Below are positions 52,508 to 60,581 of a DNA stretch of 64,000 nucleotides, piece by piece (the first letter of the stretch is position 1; each line of letters begins with the position of its first letter). The DNA lies in contig NZ_JBHRSK010000002.1 of the NCBI RefSeq assembly GCF_042643245.1, forward strand, positions 208,923-272,922, given 5' to 3'. A program made the position numbers and the translations under genes. Origin of the DNA: Acidimangrovimonas pyrenivorans (GTDB lineage Bacteria > Pseudomonadota > Alphaproteobacteria > Rhodobacterales > Rhodobacteraceae). The notes beneath the pieces were generated by a model. It did not search any database. It saw only the letters and a program-made list of their open reading frames with translations, and was not told the origin of the DNA.

Positions 52508-52858
52508 ATGTTTCATAGATGGTACGTAGTCCTGACGCAGAGTGCGCTTCTTATCCGGGATCTCTTGATTTCGCACTTGGTCGAATTGACGGCGTTGGCG
52601 TTCGGGTTTCTCAGCCTGCGACTTTACAGCGAGGGACAGGTATTGTTCGCCTGCCAAGCCCTTTTTGCGGCAGCCGTTCTATGGGCGTTGCACCGGATCG
52701 CGGTTGAAGTCGCCAAGGTGGTTCGCATGAAGGAATATGAGCTCGACAAGCCCGTCCAAAGCGCTGTGCTATTGATGAACCGCCGGAAGGACGAATGGAC
52801 CGACGAGTACCTTAGCCTGAAAAGGGAAAACGGACTGCCGGATTGGTGGGGGCCGTGA
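52508..52858 (+). CDS. small membrane protein
   Basis: 116 residues. Two membrane helices (about residues 18-40 ELTALAFGFLSL, and 44-65 VLFACQALFAAAVLWALHRI) and a charged C-terminus (MNRRKDEWTDEYLSLKREN). No family recognised. The ribosome site is GGGAGGCAGC directly before the ATG. An opposite-strand frame overlaps it; this one is preferred for its topology. Confidence 0.5.
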   Translation: MFHRWYVVLTQSALLIRDLLISHLVELTALAFGFLSLRLYSEGQVLFACQALFAAAVLWALHRIAVEVAKVVRMKEYELDKPVQSAVLLMNRRKDEWTDEYLSLKRENGLPDWWGP

Positions 52859-53281
52859 GAGCGTTGATCTCTGCCGCAAATTGCAGCGGAGCATTCCGGG
52901 CGTAGTCTCGGCAACGCCGCGTCGGCGCAATCGTGAAGCGCCAGCATGGGCGGTGCACGGGCGCGATAGGGCTGGCCGCACTGCGTTTCATGGTTAACGC
53001 AATGTGCGGATATATGCGATATTGCCGTCAGGCCATAACGCTTGAAATCGCCGCAGCATGGGGACCAACGGCATTCTCGTTTCGTAAATGCTTCCCCACA
53101 AGTGCGCACCACTTTAGTGTCCTCGTATACGAAAAACCCTCCCCATGTTGGGCGGCTTGTCTCTGGCCCTTTCCGAGAGGTGTACGCGACGAACGGCATC
53201 ACTTCGACGCGCCAAGCCTCCAGTGAGCCAATCCAACTATCATTTTGATATAACATAGTTTTACCCGGAGAGTGGTCTTGA

Positions 53282-53383
53282 TGGCATCACTTCCTCACTT
53301 GTCCTCACTTTGATCCGAGGAACCGAGGACACGGCCGGCAGAAGGTGGCATCACTTCCTCAGGTGTATATACCTGAGGAAGTG
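53282..53383. repeat. CACTTCCTCA repeats and 32-bp palindrome
   Basis: TGGCATCACTTCCTCA occurs at 53282-53297 and 53346-53361. The second copy runs into a perfect palindrome, CACTTCCTCAGGT-N6-ACCTGAGGAAGTG (53352-53383). So CACTTCCTCA is present twice directly and once inverted. It is just past the primase/helicase gene end. It could be an origin, operator or strong hairpin; no U-run follows, so a simple terminator is less likely. Confidence 0.75.
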
Positions 53384-53461
53384 AGGCCGCTGCCCATGCC
53401 CCGCCCGGAGACAAGCTATCAGGATCGGCGATCTGATCCCTGAGATGACCGCATACAAGCA

Positions 53462-55495
53462 TCAATCAGAGATGGGGCTGGGTGAGAGCGTGCCGTCGTC
53501 ATGCTCCAGCACAAGACCGTCTCTCAACAGCTTCCGCAGTGACTGGTGCAGGCTCTTGTCGGAGGGTGGGATCTTGACGCCCTCAGCCTCGCCATTGCGC
53601 CGCACGGCGGCAGTCCATTCGCTTAAACGGTATCGACGGGCCTCCGGAAACTCGCGCACCGCCCCCTCATGTCTCTCGAGAAGATCAAGTGCAAACACCT
53701 GGGCAGGCGATCGGCGCTTGAGTGCGGTGACGCGGGCGCCGTCCGCCAACGCCCGATCCGCCGGCACCGCAACACAGGTTGTAACTCGGCGGCCCTTCGT
53801 GCTGATCCCCAAGGTGATCGTCTTGAGTTCGAAACCCAATGACGCGCCCTCGGGCCCATCCCGGTTCTTGGAGACACTGAGCACTTTCGGCCCGCCCGCC
53901 TCACCTTCGATCTTTGCCTCGTAATCGAGCGCGGCAAACAGCGCTGAGTGGCCGCGCGCCCCGCGGGAACTGTCCTTGCCGGAATGGTGCAGGACAAGGA
54001 CAAAGCAGTTCAGCGCCCTTTGCACCTGCTTGATGCTGGCGACGAAGCGCCCCATGTCCTGCGAGCTATTCTCGTCCCCTCCCCCGAAGTTCTGGTTGAG
54101 CGTGTCGATCACCACAAACCCCGGCTGAACGCCGCGCGCCTCAATGGTGGACAGAAACTCAGACGCGCCGCTTGTCAGAGTGAAGTTGGCGATGAGGCAC
54201 TCAAAGCCTGAGATGTCCTGCACATGGTTCTCTTGCCTCCACCCGACAATCCGATTCCTCGCCGCCTGGCGGCCACCCTCGGAGGCAACATAGACCGCTG
54301 GGCACTGCTCCACCTCCCGGCCCATCCAAGAGCGCCCTACAGCCACGCTGAGCGCCACATCAAGGGCGAGGAAAGTCTTGCCACAACCTGGGGCACCGTA
54401 GAGTACGCCAATGCCCTCCAGCGGCATCATATCCTCCACCCTCCAGAAATCGCTTAGGTCCGGCTCGATCAGATCATCAGGGTCGAGCCAAGCGGACGCA
54501 ACGGTGCCCCCAGTGACAGACGGCAAGTCCACCGGCTCGAATTCCTCATCTGTGGACGGCAGCCGCGCCCTCTCATAGGCCCTGCGCATCTGGCGCTCGT
54601 TACCCTTACGCCAATCGTCCACAGCCGCGCTGTCTTCCTCGTAGCAGTGCAGCATCAAATGGACGATCTCGGAAAACGAGAAGCCGGCCCGAACAAGACA
54701 GCTGATTACCGCCAGATCGAGGCTGGAGCGGCTGGTATCCGCGAGGTCGGACCGGTCTCCCTCCCAGCGCCGGGCGAGCGTCCCGCCGGCGCTCAGAGCG
54801 TCCCTGAGGCGAGCCTTGGTCCCAGCCTCGTCGATATCCTCGAGCGGGCCCTCCCATTCGCCTGTGCGCCGCGTCTCCGTCGTGTCGGCGCTTGTCCGCT
54901 CGAAGACCCGCGCCAGTGCCTGCGGCGCCGGGCACACCTCCAGTGGCGCGTCCTCAAGCGCCTCCCCGCGGAAGGTAAAGAACTTGCCGCCAACGCCGCT
55001 CATACCGAATCCGGCCTTTTCGGTTCCGCGGTCATCCCGGGGGTCGCCGGCCGGCGCCGCCCACAGCCTCACGCCACGCCCACTGATCGAGAGTTCGGCG
55101 AAGGTTTCACGCGCGGCAAGTATTTCTGTCACCTCAGGCGAGATCGTACCTTCCGGAGAGACGCAATCATCGAAGTCGAACGCGCGCATCGCCGCACCCA
55201 CCCTCGGGAAGTAGCCAATGCCCACCCAGCCTGGGCTACCTTCCTGCGCCCCGGACATGAGGTTGCGTGAGGCGGCTTGTGCAATCGCCTCGTCAAAAGT
55301 GAGAGTCGCGGCGGCGTCTCGATCGGCGACCGTGGTTCCATCCACGGTCGGCTTCTTCGCCAGCTTGTCGGGCGCGTTGCCCTGCTCCAGCCGGTACAGC
55401 AGCCAGTTTTTCTCAGCCTTCGCCTTTTCCCAAACGGGGCCGGCTGGCATTCGTTGCTTCTTGTCTGACACGGAATTGGCCTCGCACGCATTCAT
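53462..55495 (-). CDS. primase-polymerase / RepA-type helicase of the satellite
   Basis: 677 residues from ATG 55495, overlapping the AlpA-like gene (ATGA). The N-terminal third has a primase-polymerase-like core with AFDFDDC (about residue 117) and LSISGRGVRLW. The central third is a RecA/RepA-like ATPase: LYGAPGCGKTFLALDVALSV (Walker A ~363-372), YVASEGGRQAARNRIVGW, FVVIDTLNQNFGG (Walker B) and VLVLHHSGKD. A winged-helix end follows. It would start replication of the excised element, as in P4-like satellites. Confidence 0.85.
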   Translation of the reverse strand: MNACEANSVSDKKQRMPAGPVWEKAKAEKNWLLYRLEQGNAPDKLAKKPTVDGTTVADRDAAATLTFDEAIAQAASRNLMSGAQEGSPGWVGIGYFPRVGAAMRAFDFDDCVSPEGTISPEVTEILAARETFAELSISGRGVRLWAAPAGDPRDDRGTEKAGFGMSGVGGKFFTFRGEALEDAPLEVCPAPQALARVFERTSADTTETRRTGEWEGPLEDIDEAGTKARLRDALSAGGTLARRWEGDRSDLADTSRSSLDLAVISCLVRAGFSFSEIVHLMLHCYEEDSAAVDDWRKGNERQMRRAYERARLPSTDEEFEPVDLPSVTGGTVASAWLDPDDLIEPDLSDFWRVEDMMPLEGIGVLYGAPGCGKTFLALDVALSVAVGRSWMGREVEQCPAVYVASEGGRQAARNRIVGWRQENHVQDISGFECLIANFTLTSGASEFLSTIEARGVQPGFVVIDTLNQNFGGGDENSSQDMGRFVASIKQVQRALNCFVLVLHHSGKDSSRGARGHSALFAALDYEAKIEGEAGGPKVLSVSKNRDGPEGASLGFELKTITLGISTKGRRVTTCVAVPADRALADGARVTALKRRSPAQVFALDLLERHEGAVREFPEARRYRLSEWTAAVRRNGEAEGVKIPPSDKSLHQSLRKLLRDGLVLEHDDGTLSPSPISD

Positions 55496-55695
55496 TCGAC
55501 GGTGCGCTCCGCGAGCCAGTCGCGGATGGCTCGAACGGAATACGCAACACGGGTGGGACCGAAACGAATGTACGCCGGTCCTTTGCCTTCGCTGCGCCAC
55601 CTGGAGAGTGTCACGGCGCTGACGCCGATGACGCCGGCAAGCTTTTTCGAAGACAGCAGCACGTTAGGGTCGTGGTTCTCGAGGGGGTCATTCAT
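55492..55695 (-). CDS. AlpA-like helix-turn-helix regulator
   Basis: 67 residues from ATG 55695 (overlaps the gene upstream by 8 bases). LSSKKLAGVIGVSAVTLSRW and RSEGKGPAYIRFGPTRVAYS form the winged helix of AlpA/excisionase proteins. Expected to control the primase or integrase. Coupled to the primase (ATGA). Confidence 0.85.
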   Translation of the reverse strand: MNDPLENHDPNVLLSSKKLAGVIGVSAVTLSRWRSEGKGPAYIRFGPTRVAYSVRAIRDWLAERTVE

Positions 55696-56113
55696 GGCCG
55701 GGACGCTCCCATGCTGTTTGAATCCGCCGGCGCCCCCAGGCGATGACGGTTTTGCGATCAAAGTAGATGCACCCGCGGATACGTCTGGGGCTGGGCAACT
55801 CTCCGGCCTCAGCCAGCCTCAACATGTCCTGCAGAGAAAAGCCGAAAGCACCGGCGAACTGGCTAGCCGGCATGGCCACCTCTGGGTTCACATCCGGGAA
55901 TCCATCCCAACGTTTCCGTTCGTCAGCGAGGACTTTGGACCAGGCAGAAACTTGTGCCGGCCCGTTGCAGAAGATGACGACGCCCGGTTTTTCATCGAGA
56001 ACCTTCGCGTGTGTCTCCCAATCGAAGGCGAGAAAGAACGCCTCGTCAAAGAACAGGCCGAACACCTTGGAAAAGTCATTCGCGAGATATGCGCCTTCTA
56101 CGATCGCCGGCAT
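55688..56113 (-). CDS. putative DNA-binding protein of the satellite
   Basis: 141 residues. The C-terminal part (QFAGAFGFSLQDMLRLAEAG, ELPSPRRIRGCIYFDRKTVI) is a MerR/AlpA-like winged helix; the N-terminal 80 residues are unknown. It overlaps the AlpA-like gene, and is 3 bases after the next gene end. Probably a second regulator. Confidence 0.7.
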   Translation of the reverse strand: MPAIVEGAYLANDFSKVFGLFFDEAFFLAFDWETHAKVLDEKPGVVIFCNGPAQVSAWSKVLADERKRWDGFPDVNPEVAMPASQFAGAFGFSLQDMLRLAEAGELPSPRRIRGCIYFDRKTVIAWGRRRIQTAWERPGHE

Positions 56114-56116
56114 TGC

Positions 56117-56527
56117 TCATCCCTCCGCAGCTTCCGCGCGGCGAGCCAGGGCCCACAAGCGGACAGTCGGGAGGTCGAGCACGTAGCCGCCTTCGCATCT
56201 TTCTGAGGTAAAGACGACGGGCAGAGCGTATCTTAGCGCCAGGCGCAGGATGGCGCTGTTGCTGAGGCCATACGCTCCGCAGAACTCTTCCGCCGTCATG
56301 AACGGGCGACCGCCGCTGTCACCTGGAAGAGCGCTGAGACCGAAGTCGGCTGGTCGCGCCCAATCGTCGCCCAGAATTCTCAGTTCGCCAGCGATGCTCA
56401 GCACTTCGGGCAAGTGGTGAAGCCCGCCACTTAGCAATGCGAGAAATTCTCCCGGATCGAGTTTCTCGCGTTTGGCGAATTCATCCGGGGAAAGGTAGTG
56501 GTTCGCCTTTTCTGTGCGCTTTATCAT
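56117..56527 (-). CDS. putative DNA-binding protein of the satellite
   Basis: 136 residues from ATG 56527; the longer frame upstream has no good start. LSPDEFAKREKLDPGEFLAL and FMTAEEFCGAYGLSNSAILR suggest two related helix-turn-helix units, the second followed by a wing (YALPVVFTSERCEGGYVLDL). It fits the run of small regulators in this operon. Ribosome site weak. Confidence 0.65.
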   Translation of the reverse strand: MIKRTEKANHYLSPDEFAKREKLDPGEFLALLSGGLHHLPEVLSIAGELRILGDDWARPADFGLSALPGDSGGRPFMTAEEFCGAYGLSNSAILRLALRYALPVVFTSERCEGGYVLDLPTVRLWALARRAEAAEG

Positions 56528-56624
56528 CTGACTGGCCCAACGTCTCCGGCTTTCATCTCGGGGCCAGTGTTGCACGAAACCTCGCTTTCCAGAGAGGAAT
56601 GCAACGCTTGTGTTATATCCCCCC

Positions 56625-57332
56625 CTAGTGCCGATATGCCCGCATGATGAGGTCAGCCAGGCGAGCCTTGTCGCCAAGGAAATGCTCGCATAGATCGCGA
56701 TCTTCGGCATGTTCGGGAGCGATGAGCGCTCTACGGCGCACTAGCTTTCCGGCGTTTCGTGCCTTTTGCCTGTCAGAAGCCGACAGGTACTCTCGCTGGG
56801 TTTTGTCGAAGCTGTCCTCGCTGGCGTCAGGCTTCAATTGCAGCAAGGCATCTTTGAACGAGATGCCCTCTCGGCCGGCGAAGTAGTGCACCAGTCTGAC
56901 GAATTCCCGCATAGCGCCCCACTGCAGTTGCGAGCGGCGCCGGTTTCCCGAACCGCGTTTGGTCGGGGGAAACAACTCGGCGGGTTTTGCCCCCGTGAGC
57001 ATGTCTACCCAATATGCCGCGATCGCCCCCGTCCCGCGCCGGAGGTGGGAATCGCTCAGAGCTTCGCGCGCATCGAATAGAAACCGGGCGCCGCATTCGA
57101 CCCTGTGTCGTTTCTCACTCTCACGCCCACCTTCCTCGGACTTGGCCGAGTAGTGTCTCGACACCATCCCACCATGGTCTGCTTCGTGGACAAGCCCCCA
57201 CAAGGCTCTCACTCCTTTAGCGCGCGCCACAGCTTGTTCTTCGGGGTCATTCAGCCTGCTGGCCGACGCTTCTGCCTCCAATATGGTTGAGCAAAGGGCT
57301 TCCATTCGCGAGAGCCGGTTATTAGCGTTCAT
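56625..57332 (-). CDS. hypothetical satellite protein
   Basis: 235 residues, helical and charged, no recognised domain. It begins 3 bases after the integrase end (57335) on the same strand, so it shares the integrase transcript. Segments RRSQLQWGAMREFVRLVHYF and SFDKTQREYLSASDRQKARN are the most regular. Confidence 0.6.
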   Translation of the reverse strand: MNANNRLSRMEALCSTILEAEASASRLNDPEEQAVARAKGVRALWGLVHEADHGGMVSRHYSAKSEEGGRESEKRHRVECGARFLFDAREALSDSHLRRGTGAIAAYWVDMLTGAKPAELFPPTKRGSGNRRRSQLQWGAMREFVRLVHYFAGREGISFKDALLQLKPDASEDSFDKTQREYLSASDRQKARNAGKLVRRRALIAPEHAEDRDLCEHFLGDKARLADLIMRAYRH

Positions 57333-57334
57333 AG

Positions 57335-58651
57335 TCAATACACCTCTCGCAGCTGCACCACGTTTCGCTGCCCCTCCGGGTTGATGATCGCGGCGACATG
57401 GTTCGCCCAGCGCTCCGCGGCGTCTCGCCGCTCGCCCATGCGCGGATCTCGGTCATAGATCGAGCGGAGAGTTTCGGGCCTGTGGTTGAGCATGATTTCG
57501 GCGACGTCCTGGTCCACGCCCAGGCGGGTCAGGCCCGAGCGAAAGGTGCGCCGCAGGTCGTGAAGCGTCCAAGCCACAGCCGGCAACGGCTGCCCGGCAG
57601 GCACGGCCTCAGCCTCGGTCAGTATCGCAAATGCCGAAAACAGGGCCTTGTTCGCCTTCGACCACCCCGAAATCGGCGTCGTGCCGGTTGTCGAGAAGAC
57701 GAATTCACAATCAGCAAGAGGCTGCACCGACGCGATTACATCGCGCGCGAGAGCCGGCAACGGAACATCATGGGCAAAGCCGTTCTTGGTCTCGGTCTCG
57801 GGGATACGCCAAACCGTGCGATCTTCGCTGAGGTCCGCCCAGCGCATCCGCGCCGTTTCCGTCCGGCGTTGGCCCGTCAGGAGCAGCACCCGCACGCACG
57901 CTCCAAAAACCGGGTGCACCTTTGGCCCTTCACAGGCTGCCCAGGCGCGCGCCAGTTCCGCATCCGACAGGGAACGCCCCGGCCGGGCTATCCGCTGCGC
58001 TCTCGTCGCCCGAGGGGCCTTGTAGCCCTGCAGCGGGTTGGCCGGGATCAAGCCGCGGTCTGCGCACCACTTGAGAAAGGTGGAGGCGTAGCTGCGCATG
58101 GAGGCAGCCGCTCCAGGCAACGGCTTGTCCAGCCCTGGCCCATCGCCCGCCTCCACCGCTTCCATCGCCTCGATGACGGCGCGCCGATCGACGTCGATCA
58201 ACGGCATATCCCCGATCTGGTCCAGCAGGTGCCGTTTCAGCGATGATTGCACCTTGGCCCTGTTGGCCACCTTTCGGCGCTCCTGGTCCTTGTCATAGCG
58301 CGCTATCGCCTCCGAGAGCTTGATCGGCTGGCGCTTCTTCTCGCGCCGTGCTGCGCGCTGTTCCGCTACAGGGTCGGCGCCATGCAGCACCTCGCCACGG
58401 ATGCGCAACGCTGCCTTGCGAGCATCCTCGAGCCGCAGTCCTTCGACCCTGCCTAGCGTCATGCGTCGCGGAGTTCCCGCCCGGCCCCTCCCCGCACGAT
58501 AGACCACGATATAGGACTTTGCGCCCGACGGCAGGCAACGCACCCCCAGCCCCAACACCTCGGTATCCCACAGGGTGAACTCGCCCTTTTCGGGAGGATC
58601 GATCGTGCGGATTGCCTCTCTGGTCAGCTTGACCTTGTTCGACTTAGCCAT
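57335..58651 (-). CDS. tyrosine integrase of the tRNA-Thr island
   Basis: 438 residues from ATG 58651 (GGAGG upstream). P4-type: N-terminal DUF4102-like arm domain (YIVVYRAGRGRAGTPRRMTL, GRVEGLRLEDARKAALRIRG), then Arg in LLLTGQRRTETARM, HDLRRTFRSGLTRLG and LNHRPETLRSIYDRDPRMGE with the nucleophilic Tyr. It lies 939 bases from the right att repeat, as expected for the element integrase. Its frame is open further upstream to 58816 (see separate entry). Confidence 0.95.
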   Translation of the reverse strand: MAKSNKVKLTREAIRTIDPPEKGEFTLWDTEVLGLGVRCLPSGAKSYIVVYRAGRGRAGTPRRMTLGRVEGLRLEDARKAALRIRGEVLHGADPVAEQRAARREKKRQPIKLSEAIARYDKDQERRKVANRAKVQSSLKRHLLDQIGDMPLIDVDRRAVIEAMEAVEAGDGPGLDKPLPGAAASMRSYASTFLKWCADRGLIPANPLQGYKAPRATRAQRIARPGRSLSDAELARAWAACEGPKVHPVFGACVRVLLLTGQRRTETARMRWADLSEDRTVWRIPETETKNGFAHDVPLPALARDVIASVQPLADCEFVFSTTGTTPISGWSKANKALFSAFAILTEAEAVPAGQPLPAVAWTLHDLRRTFRSGLTRLGVDQDVAEIMLNHRPETLRSIYDRDPRMGERRDAAERWANHVAAIINPEGQRNVVQLREVY

Positions 58652-58816
58652 CGCTAATGGCCTCCACTTTGAATTTCGGCTCCCAGCCGGCGGAGCGCAT
58701 GTCCCGGGCACGGACAATCCGCTCCGCGGCAAGCCGGGATGCGCAATGCGCCAGTGCCGAAGCCCTGACGCATCACAGATCACGAAAACCCGCGTGGGGT
58801 TGGGGCGGTCACGCAT
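58652..58816 (-). other. in-frame N-terminal extension of integrase, relic copy of the neighbouring gene start
   Basis: From an ATG at 58816 (overlapping the stop of the gene upstream) the frame runs into the integrase. Its first residues, NPTRVFVICDASGLRHWRIA HPGLP, match the start of the gene 58809-59411 (NPTRVLAVLNKSGAPRLGIS HPDLP). So a partial second copy of that gene is fused to, or lies just ahead of, the integrase. It may be a decayed duplicate or a short genuine leader. Confidence 0.6.
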
Positions 58817-59411
58817 TGCCGATGCGTTCCACCGGGAACACTGGTGCGTTCCCGTAGCTCCAGGCCTCCCACGCTTCGGCGATATTCTCGGCTTGCCGCT
58901 CAGGCAGGTTCGCATCACGCATCAGGGCGCCGTGGAGATCCCGCCAGAGCTGACCGCCGAGCATGGCGCGGCCGGTAGCGTAGCTGGAGGAACTGGCAAG
59001 AGCGATGGTGCCGGGATCGCGAGGATTGAAGCGAATCGGTGTTGGCAGAGCGGGATGATGCGCGAACCACCACTGGGAATTCGAAGACTCGATGCTCGCT
59101 GGGTTCTGACGGTTGGCCGGGAACCGATCGGGCTGGGCCACGGCCTGCCCTTCCCAGTCGGCAAGGATCTCGCGCACCTCGTCGCGGCTCGCGTCCAGCG
59201 CTGCGCAGAGCGCCAATTCCAGATCGCTCCACAGCGAACCAAAAGTATCGGCGCCGGCGAGACAGACCTGCCCGCGGAGATCGAGCTTTTCCGGGCACTC
59301 CGGGTCGACAACCAGGACGTCAGGAAGATCAGGATGGGAAATACCGAGGCGGGGGGCGCCGCTCTTGTTCAAAACGGCCAAGACCCGGGTGGGATTGAGT
59401 TCGCCAGCCAT
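58809..59411 (-). CDS. hypothetical satellite protein
   Basis: 200 residues from ATG 59411 with AGGAAGGA in front. N-terminal strand-rich part (NPTRVLAVLNKSGAPRLGIS, HPDLPDVLVVDPECPEKLDL) and a helical centre (WSDLELALCAALDASRDEVR). No known domain. It is the first gene after the right att repeat and its stop overlaps the start of the relic described above. Confidence 0.65.
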   Translation of the reverse strand: MAGELNPTRVLAVLNKSGAPRLGISHPDLPDVLVVDPECPEKLDLRGQVCLAGADTFGSLWSDLELALCAALDASRDEVREILADWEGQAVAQPDRFPANRQNPASIESSNSQWWFAHHPALPTPIRFNPRDPGTIALASSSSYATGRAMLGGQLWRDLHGALMRDANLPERQAENIAEAWEAWSYGNAPVFPVERIGNA

Positions 59412-59589
59412 GGCTAAAGTCCTTCCTTTTGGTGAATGAAAAGGCTGATTCGGTATCCCTATGGTAGCACTAATCTTGATGGCAAAAGGCATAAAGTGAT
59501 GCGATCCGATCAGAAGAACGACAAAAGTTGATGTTTTTCAGCATTTTTTCACAGCGCCGGATTGCGAAAAATATCGACCGTACCGAATG

Positions 59590-59645
59590 GAGCACTCCCT
59601 TGGTAAGGGAGAGGTCGAGAGTTCAAATCTCTCCGGCAGCACCAT
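59590..59645 (+). repeat. att direct repeat, right copy
   Basis: 56 bases identical by eye to 49488-49543, in direct orientation. The bases to its left (59580-59589) do not match the rest of the tRNA, so this is the fragment left at the right junction. Confidence 0.95.
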
Positions 59646-59909
59646 CTTCCAGAAATTCCGATCCCACGCGCCCGGCCCCACGGCCGAAGCCCGCGCCGCC
59701 CAGGCTGGCGGCAGGCGCCGCCGACCTTACAGTTTTGCAATCCCCGCTGCAGGGCGCTGGAAACCGGGCCGGGCATAACCCCTCGAAGCTGCGCAGGGAA
59801 TCGGTCGCGCGATTCGGAGGGCGGTCCGCGGGCCCGCCCGAGTCGACGCGGTGGCAATGCCCCGCACATCGCGCTAGGACTGCAAGGAGACACTCTCATC
59901 GGGGCGCTG

Positions 59910-60581
59910 ATGAAAATACTGGTCGTGGAAGACGACGCGACGACGGCGGATTACATCGCCGAGGGGCTGCGGCAGGAGGGCCACACGGTCGACCTGACCG
60001 CCGAGGGCCGCGACGGGCTGATCCACGCGACATCGGGCGAATACGACGTCATGGTCGTCGACCGGATGCTGCCCGGGCTGGACGGGCTGTCGCTGGTCAA
60101 GGCGCTGCGCGCGGCGCAGAACCGCACCCCGGTCCTGTTCCTGACCTCGCTGGGCGGGGTCGACGACCGGATCGAGGGGCTGAACGCCGGCGGCGACGAC
60201 TACCTGGTCAAGCCCTTCGCCTTCGGCGAACTCTCGGCCCGCGTCGCCGCGCTCGGCCGCCGGCCGCAGCTGCGCGCGGAGACGACGGTGCTGACCGCGG
60301 GCGACCTGAAGATGGACCTGCTGGCGCGCAAGGTCACCCGCGCCGGGCAGGAGATCGACCTGCTGCCGCGCGAATTCGCCCTGCTGGAACACCTGCTGCG
60401 GCGCAAGGGCCGGGTCCAGACCCGGACCATGTTGCTCGAGGCGGTCTGGGACATCAGCTTCGACCCGCAGACCAACGTCGTCGAGACCCATATCAGCCGG
60501 CTGCGCGCCAAGGTCGACAAGCCCTTCGACCACGAGCTGATCAAGACGGTGCGCGGCGCCGGCTACCGGATCGAGGCCTGA
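59910..60581 (+). CDS. OmpR-family response regulator
   Basis: 223 residues. Receiver domain: VVEDDATTADYIAEGLRQEG, phospho-acceptor Asp in VVDRMLPGLDGLS, Thr in LFLTSLGG, Lys in DDYLVKPFAF. The C-terminal winged helix (LLPREFALLEHLLRRKGRVQ, VVETHISRLRAKVDKPF) binds DNA. It is directly followed by its kinase (stop TGA, start ATG adjacent). Highly G+C-rich, core-like. Signal unknown. Confidence 0.95.
   Translation: MKILVVEDDATTADYIAEGLRQEGHTVDLTAEGRDGLIHATSGEYDVMVVDRMLPGLDGLSLVKALRAAQNRTPVLFLTSLGGVDDRIEGLNAGGDDYLVKPFAFGELSARVAALGRRPQLRAETTVLTAGDLKMDLLARKVTRAGQEIDLLPREFALLEHLLRRKGRVQTRTMLLEAVWDISFDPQTNVVETHISRLRAKVDKPFDHELIKTVRGAGYRIEA

Noticed and set aside
52624..53256. 210-residue minus-strand ORF
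   Set aside because: Its second half is the complement of the membrane-protein gene and is Cys/Arg/Ser-rich as in shadow frames. Only the first ~75 residues look protein-like, which is not enough to call a gene.
53352..53383. simple intrinsic terminator for the primase operon
   Set aside because: The palindrome has no T-run on either side, and its arm sequence is repeated upstream, which points to a binding site or origin instead.
59590..59645. second tRNA-Thr gene
   Set aside because: Only the 3' 55 bases are present; acceptor 5' strand and D arm are missing. It is the att fragment.
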